Shown here piece after piece: positions 22,495 to 37,060 of a stretch of 64,000 bases of DNA. This stretch comes from Xylogone sp. PMI_703 (Eukaryota; Ascomycota; Leotiomycetes): assembly GCA_021399445.1 (NCBI GenBank), contig JAJTUQ010000001.1:496001-560000 (forward strand), read 5' to 3'. How positions within the stretch are numbered: the stretch's first letter is position 1; each line of letters opens with the position of its first letter. Position numbers and translations under genes: made by a program. The notes under the pieces were generated by a model, which was given only the letters and a program-made list of their open reading frames with translations, did not search any database and was not told where the DNA came from.

Positions 22495-23312
22495 TTTTAA
22501 CTATGCTGTATTAGTTTCCTGGTATACCAAGCTGCAGATATCCCCTTTGATTAAGGCTTCTGTTGGTATGGCCCTATAGTATGCTAAGAGTAGATATAGT
22601 TGTTGCGGTATTTTGTTAGAAGTACTTCTGCTTGATAGCCTTATCAACTTGCCCGCACGTCAATGTCCGACGGAGGTTAATGTCCCGAGCAAATACAGAA
22701 AATATGCTACTATCGTCCAACTTCAGCCATGACTATTCATCGGACCTCAATATCCGAGTAGAGTTCTCGTGGAGAACTCATGTAAGTTTGGCTATCCCGC
22801 GTTAGCTTTTCAAGTGATGTCTTGTATATAGACCGATTAAAATTTGTGCATTACTGGTATACCTACACATGCGCTCGTCTGATCGCGTCTCAAATAGGGA
22901 GCTAGCTGAGGCGCTCAATTAATGTGTAACCTGATATTTCGCTGGTTCTCGTAGTTAGCGTACGGTTACACTGTCTAGTAGTTAAAGAAAGGCTGTCCAC
23001 TTAAGAAAGGCACAAGGTGATATCGTAATTTGGTATTAATAGATATAGTTTAAAAATGTTATACTGGCTTTATACAAGGGGTAATCCTGGGCGGTTTGTA
23101 CTATCACTGTTTGGTTGAAAGAAGTAACGAAGAATGATACGGTCTTGAACGTTTATGATGTAATAGAAGCATCAGCGGAAACTCAAGGATCTTCTAAAAC
23201 AAGATTCAAGAATAAATCAAACCATTACTATGTAGGATATCGCCATACATGTTTTCTATGCAACAACACCATGAGCCGATGTTAACCAAGGTTAGTTTGA
23301 TGCCAAGTCATA
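22495..23312. other. Promoter of the BVMO gene and 3' region of FAD synthetase
   Basis: An 818-bp non-coding stretch between two minus-strand genes. No recognisable operator or repeat is seen. Confidence 0.45.
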
Positions 23313-24283
23313 TCACCAATCCCTTCCTAACCTCTCTGCCTTATCTTCAACCAGTTCATAAGCAGGTCTAAATTCTGTTTTCGCCTCCCCCGAGCCCGAC
23401 GCCTTTAATGCAGGATTTGGATGTGTATCAGTTGTTCCACCCAAGGATGTATAGCCTTGGTCATATAGAGTGCAATATGGGATATTTAAATGTCGGATAA
23501 ACTAGCCCGTATATATCAGCATGCATTCAACAATTTTACCAGGAATGATAAAAGCAGCCAGGACTTACAGCCCAGATTTCAACATAATGCCAATCAATAA
23601 CAGGATGTACCCGCATGAAGTCCGGCCATCCGTGATCAGTCCGATCAAAATGTGTTAACATCTGCCCGTGAGGATCTGTCCTCCTCGTACCGACCAAAAT
23701 CGCCTTCACCTTGTTATTATTCTCAAGATATTGTCGGAAAGCTTGTTTCATGGGCATCACATATCGTGATAAATTCAAGCGGTATTTCTTCACCGATTCC
23801 TCCACGAAGTCATCTACCTCGGCAAATGGATGTTCGGAAACAATGTAAACCGTTTCTAGTGCTTTTGGAAGAGTCCCTGGATGGGTTGCTAGGGCTGTTA
23901 AGAGAAGGATGAGGAGGACCAGGCAGTCTTTTCCACCATTATAAGAGAGGCTTAATTCTTCGATACTATTAATCGTCAGCATCACCGGCGGATCTCAAAA
24001 GAGGAGCTCAGGGAAATATTCCCGCAGAGGCATTTTATAAAAGAACGGACCTGTATCTTTCTAATGCTGTAGTAATCACTCCTAGTGCAACCCGTGTCTG
24101 GCTTTGCACCTGCTTCAATAAAGTTGTTGGCGCATCTTCCTCGAGGAAGCTGTGAACACTCCTGGCGATTTCGGTACAGACCGAGAGAATGCTGTCCTCG
24201 GCGTTTACCCGTACCGCTGGGCCGTCTCCATGCTTCTGCCCGTTGACGATGGGTACGTTGCCGTCAAGTGCAAGAAGCGTCAT
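23313..24283 (-). CDS. FAD synthetase (FMN adenylyltransferase)
   Basis: Three exons (24283-24051, 23965-23569, 23501-23313) give 272 aa. The PP-loop is intact at S85-Y-N-G-G-K-D91, and GTRRTDPHG plus WPDFMRVHPVIDWHYVEIW match the PAPS-reductase-like adenylyltransferase fold of eukaryotic FAD1. The short last exon encodes the IPYCTLYDQGYTSLG tail. It converts FMN and ATP to FAD in the cytosol. The first intron has a weak donor (GTCCGT). I use the ATG at 24283, because no earlier in-frame ATG follows the upstream stop; a missed 5' exon is possible. It lies beside the FAD-dependent BVMO, but FAD1 is normally a single-copy housekeeping gene, so linkage may be chance. Confidence 0.85.
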
Positions 24284-24855
24284 CTCGTAGTCTGCGATAA
24301 CTCCTGTCCATGTGTCTTGCACCCACCAGTCGATATAAACATGTACGCTTGTGAAGACTCGGTGTCAGGGTCATTTGTAGTGGGGTCGTCGGCTTCTTCA
24401 CAGTCTCGCCCCGCGGTTACAGTGCGAGGTGGAACATTGGAGTGCCCGATGGAAGTTTCCGCTTAAACACGGAGGTACGGCCGCCGAGAGTATTCGCTAC
24501 GGATTACCGGTGCTCTCGGAACGTGGAATATCCTAATCCGGAAAGTGAATACTTACCAGATATCTGTGCAATTCATGGCGATTGCTCTCCCCTGCATTCT
24601 CTCGCTCGAAAATCCCTGGTAATTATTTTTAGACCAACCAGCGGTGTGATATATAACATTGCTTTATGCTCTTGACATAATAAGAAACTTAGTGTCGATA
24701 TGCTGTAATTAAGCCGGTGCCTGATGAGCTTAACAGCAGGGTCGGTAGTGGGAGGGAAAAAAATGAATATCTCGAAGTTGTCACACTGTAGCTTTCATTA
24801 TCGATCGAGTACCAGTCTCTCTTAACCAATTGCTATTTTATGCTATTTACATATG
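24284..24855. other. Promoter of FAD synthetase and 3' region of sulfatase
   Basis: A 572-bp non-coding region between two minus-strand genes. I see nothing specific. Confidence 0.45.
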
Positions 24856-27376
<2,521 letters not shown>

Positions 27377-29327
27377 TCACTGCCAGCTCTCAGCCAGCCA
27401 TCCATTCTTTAACTTCCCCTCTTTCTCCTCTTCCTCTGCAACTTTCATTATCAGCTCTCCAAACAGCCCGTTCGCCCACCCGAACCATGATCTTGTCCAG
27501 TCATGCTCGTTCCACGCATTGACGCTCTCGTGCACAACGCCAGTTCCATCCGTAGAATCAAGTACCATGCGGATTTGCTCTTTGATCTCCTTATCAATCT
27601 CTTTCCGCTTCTTTGAGTCGGAGTATCCTGGCAGCGAGTAGGCTGTTAAAGCACGCACAACAGCTGCCATAGGCCACCCTTTTCCAGGACCTAGATGGGG
27701 GCCACCTACGGCTGAGATGACGGGCCCATGCATGAAGTACGGATTCTCGTCACTGAGGACGAAACGTCGGGTGTTTTCATATATTTCCATAAGATTACGG
27801 GGTTTCTCTTTATCTTTTGGAAGAGGGAACGATGATGTAGTGTAATTGAAGAGAGGAGCGGACAAAAGTGATGGCACATTAGCTGTTATCAAAGTCAGTA
27901 CTGTGCTCATTCTGGACTTAGGGGACAATAAGAGGCAAATATCGCCCTCTCAATTGCTAGTAGAACTCACCGTCGTCCATAAGATTAGCACCGCCATATC
28001 CATCAATCTCATAAGCCCAAATATCACCAAAGTCTCGATGGTGCACAATAGCATCACGATCCACCGCCTTGCGAATACCGAGCGCAAAATCTCTCATTTC
28101 TGTCGTCAGATTCTTCGCCAGCTCTCCATCAAGCTTCTCCATAATTAGGGATCCTTCCTCGAGATATTTGGCCCACATCATATTTGCGGGCACCAGCAAT
28201 TGGAAGATACATGCATCGTCAGAAGGTCTGAATCCACTTCTCACCATGCCGTTTTCCTTGGTTGGGTTTCCCAATCCGTCATTAGTCAAAGTCTCAGAGC
28301 CACGGTTTGTCCAGCCGACGAAGGTCCAGGCTGATTTCTCAACTTTACCCTCTTTTGAGTACGTCCCGAGACGCATGGCGCCGGCAGCTTTTACAGCGGC
28401 ATCGACAGCCTCGATCCATTTGTACTTCTGGAAGAATTTTGCGTCTCCAGTCTTCTTATAATAGGCAGAGGAGATCTGGAGGAATGAGGCTAGTGAGTCG
28501 AGTTCCCATTTGCAATCAAACACCAGCTTGGGGTCATAGGGTGGATTTGGATGATTATGAGAAAAGGCACCGTTGTGGGAAGGAGTGATTTCCGACTCTG
28601 GAGGAGGCTGGAAACTGTGACAGTAGGGCGAGATGATAATATCTCGGGCATGGCTATTAATGAGGCCGCGCCAGAGGCTGGCTAAAGAGTTTGGATCTGA
28701 GGAAGGCTCCAGAAGTGGTAGATAGGAGTAAATCTGGGATGCCGAATCACGCAGCCACATAGCGTCTATATCACCAGTAATTATGAAAGTAAGCTCCTCA
28801 TCAGTGACTGAAGATTCGCCGGTCTCTTCATCAGTCTTGTTGGCATAACCTCGCCATTTGACAGTAGTGTCAAGGGTGTTGGGATAGCTGTTTTCAAAGA
28901 GCCGGAATAGATCAGGATCCTTAATGATGGTCTTCATACGCTCAATCGTCTTCTCCAGAGAAGGCAAGCTGAATGTACGACATTCTGGGGAAGGACGGGA
29001 ATATGGGAATTTCCTCTTTCCTTCAGACGGATCCTGCTTTGAACGTTGCACGGTAGCGTAGGTCGGGCAATCGCTTGGTCTCGGTGGTGGTAAGGGCGGT
29101 GGAGATGGTGAAGACGTTGAATCCTGCACAGCTGTCGCAACCTTCTCAATCGCTTCAGCTATTACCTCTTGATTTGAGGCCTTGGGTGGAGCATTCTCTA
29201 GTGTGTCGCCGCCAACTGGGACCCCCCACGAGGTAGAGATATTGTCCTTGCGGTGAACTAAGAAGTAGGAAACTGTGACCGCGATGGTAAGTGCGACGGC
29301 CAAAAGCCGCACTCGTCTACGCGCCAT
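27377..29327 (-). CDS. GH125 exo-alpha-1,6-mannosidase family protein (Mug157-like)
   Basis: Two exons (29327-27971, 27882-27377) give 620 aa. The N-terminus (MARRRVRLLAVALTIAVTVS) is a short basic stretch followed by one hydrophobic segment, typical of a Golgi type II membrane protein. A Pro/Ser-rich stalk precedes the catalytic domain. Family motifs are DIDAMWLRDSASQIYSY, FDCKWELDSLASFL, YEIDGYGGANLMDDANVPSLLS (across the intron) and AVVRALTAY. Bacterial GH125 enzymes remove alpha-1,6-linked mannose. The fungal members, homologous to the meiotically upregulated Mug157 of fission yeast, are less characterised and probably act on N-glycans or cell-wall mannan in the secretory path. Length and motifs look complete. 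Confidence 0.9.
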
Positions 29328-30739
29328 GTTTGTCGCTATACGAATATTATCAGGACGACATTCCCATCAGGAGTCGCCCCGAAAGAAGAGGAGAGGGAAA
29401 GGCGACGTGGAGCTTCTAGGCCTGCATGGCTGTTTCGGTTGTCGCTCAAGCATCGTTACAACCGTCTTGGCAGCGGGAACCGTACGCACGTGATATGAGC
29501 TCTCAAACATCAAGGTACCATAACTGGGAGCAATTTCCAAAGCAGAATCAGCCTACGTATACTGGTAGATTTCCCTATTTTTACAATCAGCATAAGGCAA
29601 ATTTCTTGATGGCATGTAGTAGCATACCATTATGCTTTTAGGACGAGCCTCCCTACAACTTGCCCGGCGATCATCCGTAGGTAAGGTCCTCTAAAAGAAT
29701 GGCCATTTCTAGATCGAAGCTTCCCAGTCATGAGTATTTCATATAAACCAGAGGAATCATTCCTCTAATCCAGATGCAAAAATGAAGCAAGTATCTACGA
29801 CCAGGGAATGAGATGGCAAGATGCACGTGGTATGGCCATATCATAAGCAATCACAGTACTCATGATAATCACATGAGAAGCAGCTCTCTCAGTTCTGGCT
29901 GTCTAATAAGCATGGTCTAATAAATGACCATTCGACCCTCGTACTGGACTTTACGCGCCACTACTATGACCAAGTAATGTCAGCAACGAAACATAAAGAC
30001 TGTTTTCAGCACAAATCCGTCCTTGCTCTTAGTAGTCCCCATAACCACCCGCCTGGATATAACCATGGATACTGAGAATTTAACAAAGGACTAGATTTCC
30101 TCTAGTACCCATATAGCATACTCACCATTGGCGTTATTTAGTCCTCTATACTCACATCGATACAGTATGCACTGCATCGGATCTCACGGCGTAAGAGCGT
30201 AAACAAAACCGGCCCAGAAGGATCAATATCATGCACATCAATACTGACTCTTGTTACTGCTTGGATATTATTTATCATAAACAGAGTACTGAAAGAACGT
30301 CAAGTGAATCCTAGTAGTTTCTAATCTTTAGTTTTTATTGGCATGCTCATATGTATAAGCGGTGAAGTCGGTATGAGGCGATGGTGTACTGGAGCTTTGT
30401 ATGATCGTCGTAAGTAATAATAACATTTATTAGACTCTTCGTACAGTGGGAGGCGTGTGAGGCAGTCAGACATGTACTACCGAACGGGGCTCCGGGGCGG
30501 GACACACTCTCAAATCATGTCCAGAAAAACTGTCTCTGATTCTTACCCACGTGTTCAGCACATCTCTGAGATTAAAATACTGCCCGGGACACTTCAAGGG
30601 GTCGCAGTAGTCTTATGTATATGGTTATGCCCAGCCTTCTAACAGTCTGTACTACAAACACCTTTGACAGATTCTCCTTTTCACTTATCCTCTACCTCTA
30701 TAATGCTGACTTAGTGGAAATTTAGGGTTGTAACTAATA
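29328..30739. other. Gene-poor spacer
   Basis: Promoter of the GH125 gene at the left, then AT-rich sequence without supported genes up to the MITE. Confidence 0.5.
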
Positions 30740-31150
30740 GGGTATACTTAAATCCACTTAGTCATTATTTATTTTCATATGACACACTACGGCTAACCTG
30801 CGCAACATTCACGCCATAACAATTGGCAGTTTAGTACCTTCGGCTTACAGGGCCTTAAGCCTACGGTATGGGCTGAGCCTGTAGGGCCTGAGCCTGTAGG
30901 GCTGGCCGCCAGTTGGCTCTTGTTTTGAACTAATTATTATTAACTAAATTATTGTATAACTTGAACAGCATGGCAATTGCTGAATTGGTAGTAAATGACT
31001 AAATATGCGAAAGTCTAGTCAATTGATAACTTGTAATACTGAACTGCTAATTGTTATGACGCGAATGTTGCGCTGGTCAGCCGTAATAAGTGGTCTGTGT
31101 CAAGTGAAAATAAGAAAACAGCAAGTGGATTTAAGTGCCACCAACTAATA
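30732..31150. mobile_element. Complete non-autonomous MITE with 8-bp target-site duplication
   Basis: The element spans 30740-31142 (403 bp) and is flanked by perfect direct repeats AACTAATA (30732-30739 and 31143-31150). Its ends are inverted: left GGGTATACTTAAATCCACTT, right (complement) GGTGGCACTTAAATCCACTT. Similarity between the arms continues for about 90-100 bases, for example CGCAACATTCACGCCATAAC on the left against CGCAACATTCGCGTCATAAC on the right, with an indel. It encodes no protein. An 8-bp duplication points to an hAT-like or other 8-bp-TSD transposase supplied in trans. The centre holds a short tandem repeat of CTGAGCCTGTAGGGC (about 30876-30902). Confidence 0.85.
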
Positions 31151-32762
31151 TCCCTGAAGGGGACACAAAGGGAGGATACATAGATGACGAAGGGATGTAA
31201 GTGAAAGGAATGAATATAGGAGGAACGGTAACACAGTTATCAATGATAGTGGAGGAATGCTAGAGTGAGCAAGGCAACACGGGTCTGTATTCATCAGTGG
31301 ACAGTTTGAGCTCATGAGCTTTGTGCATAAGAAGTACTGAAAGAGGAGAAACAGATTAATGAATCCAAACAAGCAATTGCATACTCAAGTGCCACCTTGA
31401 CCTTGAGCAAGCCCACGTGCAATATACCAAGAAAGGCCACTCAAGTTAGTTGTAATTTGTAAATGACAAGACGAAGTAATGTGAGAGTGTGTATGTGCTA
31501 GACATCACACCAAGACGTTGATAAAAAGAGGTTGTGTACAGTCTTATTAAACAATATGGACGAAAATGAAGAGTTCTTTCGAACAATGCACATGCCAAGA
31601 AGGTGGTTGAGTTGTCGTAGCCACAGGAATACTCGAATAATTCCGACATTCGCAGTCACCTTATAACCACCAAACGACTTTAATCACTAAAAGTACGAGC
31701 AATCGACGAAGTGGACTACAGAAGCCATAACTAACACAAGAAATGGAGTAGACTTGTATAGAGGGAGCGTTGACTACACTACAGAGTTACGGGTGACTCA
31801 GAATGTCTATTATTTGTGGACCTAACTTCGTCAGGTCTTGCGCTGGATAGTAGAGCTACGAGCCTTATTGATGATCTTAACTCGGTATGCATATGTCATC
31901 TTTTCCTTGGTTGGCCTTTAGGGCTATTGTTATCTGCCTTCTCTAGTAGGGGTCAGTCAAGCTAGCGAAGGCTCACCCAATTGACTGCCCTCTCTACTTC
32001 CTTCTGCTTGTGTCTGCATCCCCGGAACCAAGCAGTAGCCTAGTTATAACCTTAGGACCTGAGAGGCTGCTTATTAGTCAGCCACTGATCCCGCCTGGTC
32101 TGAGAAAGCAGACGGGTCCGCTCGAATAATCCGTCGGAATCCGTCGGATTCGCGGATTTACTGCAATTGAATCCATCAAACGGATTGGAGCTATACTGTA
32201 CTATTCCATAAAGCAAAATGCAGTATCTGCTCGGAAGAGAGATCCACTGGTTGTTCTATTCTGCCGTATTTGAATTAAACATAGATGCATCCAGACGGGG
32301 ATAGCCAATTGACTCCCTTTCGTGGGTAGATTCTGTATACCCGTTGCCGCAGTTGTGAAGCCTAATTCAATAGCCGTCGAAGCTCTCATTGCCGTATGGC
32401 CTGCTAACTTGAATCCGTCGGGTGGGAATCACACCTCCAAAAAGAACAGCATGATGAATTCATAGTCAGTTCAGCCGTTTCTTGAAGTTCGTGGACGTGT
32501 TACTCCGTATACCTAGATAATAAATAATAGATCATTCATCTCATAGTTAGATCTGGTAGAGAGGACTTTCGTCATCGCGAAATCTGGGTGCGGGCCGAGC
32601 TCGGCCCCAGCATCTGATTTGCCGAGAAACATGTGCGCCCACTGAAACCACTTTAGCCATCAATAGCCGCTGCCGAGCCAGTCTTAATCGACGCAATTGT
32701 CAGAATTGTAACTTCTTCGTCGTCGCCTCTCCAGCTCACGAGCATATGGTAGACAGCTCTCC
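31151..32762. other. Gene-poor spacer and ETF-QO promoter
   Basis: No supported gene. The right part contains direct repeats of AATCCGTCGG (32135, 32145, and a related unit at 32410) and a 16-bp perfect palindrome (see separate entry). Confidence 0.5.
32592..32607. promoter_or_regulatory. 16-bp perfect palindrome GGGCCGAGCTCGGCCC
   Basis: A fully self-complementary 16-mer lies about 155 bp upstream of the ETF-QO start codon in otherwise AT-rich surroundings. Palindromes of this type suit a dimeric regulator. It resembles, but is not, the CCTCGG/CCGAGG fatty-acid element. Function is inferred only from position. Confidence 0.35.
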
Positions 32763-34817
32763 ATGGCTTCACTGGGCTCCCTCTCACTACCGGCGCGGCG
32801 CTCCCTCGCTCGACAGCTCCGTCCTGCTGCTCGCACTCGAGTGCCTGCCCCGCGGGTGCTGTCGCGAGCTGCTGTCGCCTCATGGCATCAACCTCGGCCC
32901 GTAGCTGGCCAGCAGTTACGAGACTTCTCAATTGGCCCGCGGAGGATGCTGGCAGAGGTCGCAGATGACTTTGACCCGAAATCAATTGATCGAGAGAGCG
33001 ACGAGGTCGATGTGTGCATTGTTGGTGGAGGTAAGAGCTGATGTCGTCATAAGCTAGATGTAGTAGAATTGACATCGTTCTCAGGTCCCGCAGGATTGAG
33101 TGCTGCTATTCGATTAAAGCAGCTTGCAAACGAGGCGGGCAATGAGGATTTCCGAGTCATCCTGCTGGAAAAGGCAGGCGAGATCGGGGCGCATATTGTT
33201 TCTGGTGCAGTGATCCAGCCCACGGCTATCAGCGAGCTGTTCCCAGACTGGATTGACCCCGAAAACCCTAATAGATTCGAGCATGTCACTCCTGTGACAG
33301 GCGACAAAATGCGTTTCCTCACCAAAACCAGTGCCATTCCAATACCTGCCCCGCCCCAGATGCACAATAAGGGAAATTACATTGTGAGTTTAAACCAATT
33401 CACAAAGTGGCTTGGCGAAAGAGCGGAGGAGCTTGGGGTGGAAGTATACCCCGGTTTTGCGGCTTCAGAAGTATTGTACAAATCAGATGGGTCCGTGAAG
33501 GGAGTAGCCACGAACGACATGGGTATTTCCAGAGAAGGCAAACCGAAGGATAACTTCGAAAGAGGCATGGAATTCCACGCGAAAATCACGCTGTTTGCCG
33601 AAGGATGTCACGGCAGTCTCACCAAACAGGTTATGAAGAAATTTGATCTTCGGAGAGAGAGTCAACCTCAAACGTACGGCTTAGGGCTGAAAGAAGTCTG
33701 GGAAGTGCAGCCCGAGAAATTCCGTAAGGGGCAGCTGGTGCACTCCATGGGTTATCCTCTTCCTGCGGATACGTACGGAGGTGGCTTCATGTATCATTTT
33801 GGTGACAACTTGGTAGCACTAGGCTTGGTTGTGGGGTTGGATTATCCCAATCCTTGGTTATCACCTTACCAGGAATTCCAGAAGATGAAGCTCCATCCTC
33901 TCTACAAGTCCGTACTTGAAGGCGGTAAATGCATTTCCTATGCTGCCAGAGCTTTGAATGAAGGTGGATTTCAATCAATCCCCAAGGTTGCATTCCCAGG
34001 TGGCGCTCTGATTGGTGATACGGCTGGTTTCCTCAATGTACCGAAAATTAAGGGCTCGCATACTGCGATGAAGTCCGGTATGTTAGCAGCAGAAGCAACT
34101 TGGGCCGCATTAGCGGATGTGCAAGACGCCACTATCTTCTTATACAACTACGAAGATGCCTTACGGAAGTCGTATATCTGGAAGGAGCTGAAAGAAGTGC
34201 GTAACATGCGTCCGTCTTTCCATAGCCCGCTGAAGTTGTATGGCGGAATCATGTACTCTGGGCTGGAAGCGTATATACTCAAGGGAAAGGTCCCTTGGAC
34301 ATTGAAGCATAAAACAACAGATTCAGCGGCCACAAAAACCGCGGATGAGTGCCCTAAGATCGAATACGAAAAGCCAGATGGTAAGATTACCTTTGATATC
34401 TTAACTAGCGTGAGCCGAACAGGGACGAACCATGAAGAGGACCAGCCCGTTCATCTGCAAGTAAAAGACTGGGATAAGCATGCCCAGATGGAGTGGCCGA
34501 AGTACAAAGGGGTGGAAAACCGATTTTGTCCTGCGGGGGTGTATGAGTATGTAGAGGATCCTAGCAAAGATATCGGCGTGAGATTCCAGATCAATTCACA
34601 AAAGTAAGTTCGGTTTCTCCCCTGTCTTTTATCATATTCATCGCTTACACTGCAAAAGTTGCATACACTGTAAGACTTGCGATATCAAGGATCCCGCTCA
34701 AGGTAAGTCATCTCTACACAGCAACTTCGCACAATAATGACACTAACTAATTCGGCTTCAGACATAAACTGGTCGGTTCCATCCGGTGGAGATGGTCCAA
34801 AATATTATATGACATGA
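32763..34817 (+). CDS. Electron transfer flavoprotein-ubiquinone oxidoreductase
   Basis: Four exons (32763-33030, 33085-34603, 34659-34702, 34762-34817) give 628 aa. The first 60 residues are rich in Arg, Ser and Ala with no acidic residues, a mitochondrial targeting sequence. FAD-binding motif VGGGPAG is at 87-93. The [4Fe-4S] ligands are all present: C571 in RFCPAGVYE, then C597, C600 and C603 in CIHCKTCDIKDP, encoded by the tiny third exon. The enzyme of the inner mitochondrial membrane passes electrons from reduced ETF to ubiquinone, linking acyl-CoA and amino-acid oxidation to respiration. It complements the thiolase in this window functionally, though they are 20 kb apart. Length matches the family. 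Confidence 0.95.
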
Positions 34818-35615
34818 TTGTATGTATAGTACCTGTCGAAATATTTTGTAACAATAAGCAAAACTAAGAGAAGGAACTATGCGTTGAATATCTCTTGGCG
34901 TCGGCGTAACATATTTCTTGTTAATGATGTGAGTAGCATGCAGTGGAGAAATCAAAGTCTCTTGGTCGCTGAATAGATCTTGCACGAGCAGATGCCACAC
35001 GAGATCAAGTTCGTTTGTGGACTCGTTCAGACGAATTAAACGTAGATTCCAAGGTCGTAGTGTTGCCCACGGAAGGACTTGCCTCACCTTTATACAAGGC
35101 TCCTACAATACTGCTGACCAATGCCGTTGCGAAAATTTGCTTATGTGGTAGTTAACTATAGTAAGAGGCTAGCCAAGAGGAGATTTAAGGGCCAATCACT
35201 AGACCGTACCAATAAACCCTTCACAGGCCCGTTTAATGTGACCATACTAAAACATTACACACATCGAACCTTCGTACCGTAATCAGTCTACGCACTCAAA
35301 CCCATATATCTCGAACCATTTCCTTTGATTATTCACTAAGTGAGCTGACAGATAATATGTTGCATCGTGCAGGAGGCCAGGCCTGCGGACGTCCGGATGT
35401 ATTTGAGAGCGTACATGTCCATGGAGACTAAGCCTAGTTAAGAAATAGAATATACCTTGTCCATGGAGACTAGTCTCAATTTGGTCTTGGTAGTGATCTG
35501 TAGGCGTTAGAGCATAGAAGTCTAACAATGTGTTTATCATTTAAAAGGAGTCTACATCAAGTGCTCAAAATGAGTAAAAGCTACCATCAGCGATTGTTAT
35601 CTTGGCGACTCGAAC
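34818..35615. other. Intergenic region
   Basis: No gene seen. At 35263-35300 there is a diverged partial match (about three quarters of 33 positions) to the 95-bp repeat found at 43622, 47078 and 54001. Confidence 0.4.
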
Positions 35616-37060
35616 ATGGCACAACATCAGCAGTATGAGCCTCCGAATGGGGGATTTCAAGCATGGCTCGCTGTCCTTGGCTCTTTCCTTCTTCAGATGT
35701 CATCCTTTGGCTATATTAGTGCGTAAGTAACAACTTTCGTCTGGTCAAAAAGACTCAATAGTTACTAACGCTTGGTCAAAGCTGTGGAATCTTTCAATTT
35801 TACTATGCTGAAACCTTGCTTCCTGACAAGTCGGCCTCTCAGCTCGCTTGGATCACGACAATTCAAATATTCTTCTTCTTTGTTTTCGGGCCTCCTGTTG
35901 GCCGTCTTGTTGATGTCTTTGGCGCACGTCTAGCAATTGCTCCCTTTGCGGCTCTAGGGATCATCGCAGTTGGCCTCCTAAGTCTGTGCAAGGAATACTA
36001 CCAGATCATGCTTTGCCAAGGAGTATTGTTCGGACTCGCTTGCTCTGGGACAACCATACCAGCAGTAGTGAACGTATCCAAGTGGTTCTCAACCAGAAGG
36101 GGTCTGGCTGTCGGCATTTCCAGTTGTGGGAGTAGTATCGGCGGCGTCATATACCCCATCATGGTTACAAGAATCATGCGTGATCATGGGTTTCCCACAG
36201 CCGTGAAATGGTCTTGTTTACTCGTTGGTATTACACTTTCCGCTGGAGTTTTATGTTGCACAGATCCACCCCATGTTCCAGACAACGATATCGGCGAGAA
36301 GGTTAACAATGAGAGCGGTAGAAATGATGCTACCCCTGCTGAAGGGAGCCCTGAGCCCATTCACAGTCCTAAGGCAAAACGAAGTGTCCTAGACGGCTTG
36401 CGGCATAATCTTTTCGCTTTCATCGCTTTCATTACAGGTGGATTCTTCGTCATGTGGGCCATGTTTGCGCCTCTTAATTTCCTCCCAGAGATGGCTGTCG
36501 CCAGCGGGATGAGCATAAGCTTAGCTCAGTACACGGTGGCGATTACCAATGCGGGATCAATATTCGGACGGGTCATACCAGGTTGGTTATCGGATAAATA
36601 TGGTCAATTTAATGTTATGATTCTTGTTTCAGTCAGCTCCAGCATCTTATTACTAGCATTCTGGCTCCCTCTAAACTACCATCCTTCAAACGCCGGTATT
36701 ATTGCCTTTTCCGCCTTTTACGGATTCACCTCTGGCGGATATATCAGTCTACAAGCTCCTTGCCTCATTGCTTTAGTGGATAATAGGCTTGAAGATCTAG
36801 GGGTGAAGTTTGGGTTAGGTTGTCTTACTTCAGGCCTTGGGTAAGTATATCCTATCGGCTCTTGTTTGTCACAGGCACTAATGTAATCATGTAGTGCACT
36901 CGTGGGACTTCCAATCTTGGGTGCAGTCCGCGATGCATCTTCTGGTGAGCAGTTCTCAGGGCTCATTGGCCTCTCAGGAGGGATCATGATAATAGGTACC
37001 GTGTGCATCATGACGTGTCGAATCAAGAAATTTGGCTGGAAACTAGACCGGAAATGTTAA
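35616..37060 (+). CDS. MFS transporter, monocarboxylate (MCT) type
   Basis: Three exons (35616-35722, 35782-36840, 36895-37060) give 443 aa. The N-terminus has PPNGGFQAWLAVLGSF, the conserved start of fungal MCT-like permeases, then about twelve hydrophobic helices split by a hydrophilic central loop (ESGRNDATPAEGSPEPIHSP region). GRLVDVFGAR after helix 2 and the matching GWLSDKYGQFN later are the MFS signature loops. Such proteins sit in the plasma membrane or vacuole and move monocarboxylates, riboflavin or siderophores; the substrate cannot be told from sequence. Its neighbours do not indicate a substrate. Confidence 0.87.

Noticed and set aside
24284..24322. Longer FAD synthetase start
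   Set aside because: The upstream codon is GTG, and a stop lies in frame shortly before it with no ATG between. The first ATG at 24283 was used.
32135..32420. AATCCGTCGG repeats as transposon ends
   Set aside because: They are direct, not inverted, and no target duplication or boundary was found.
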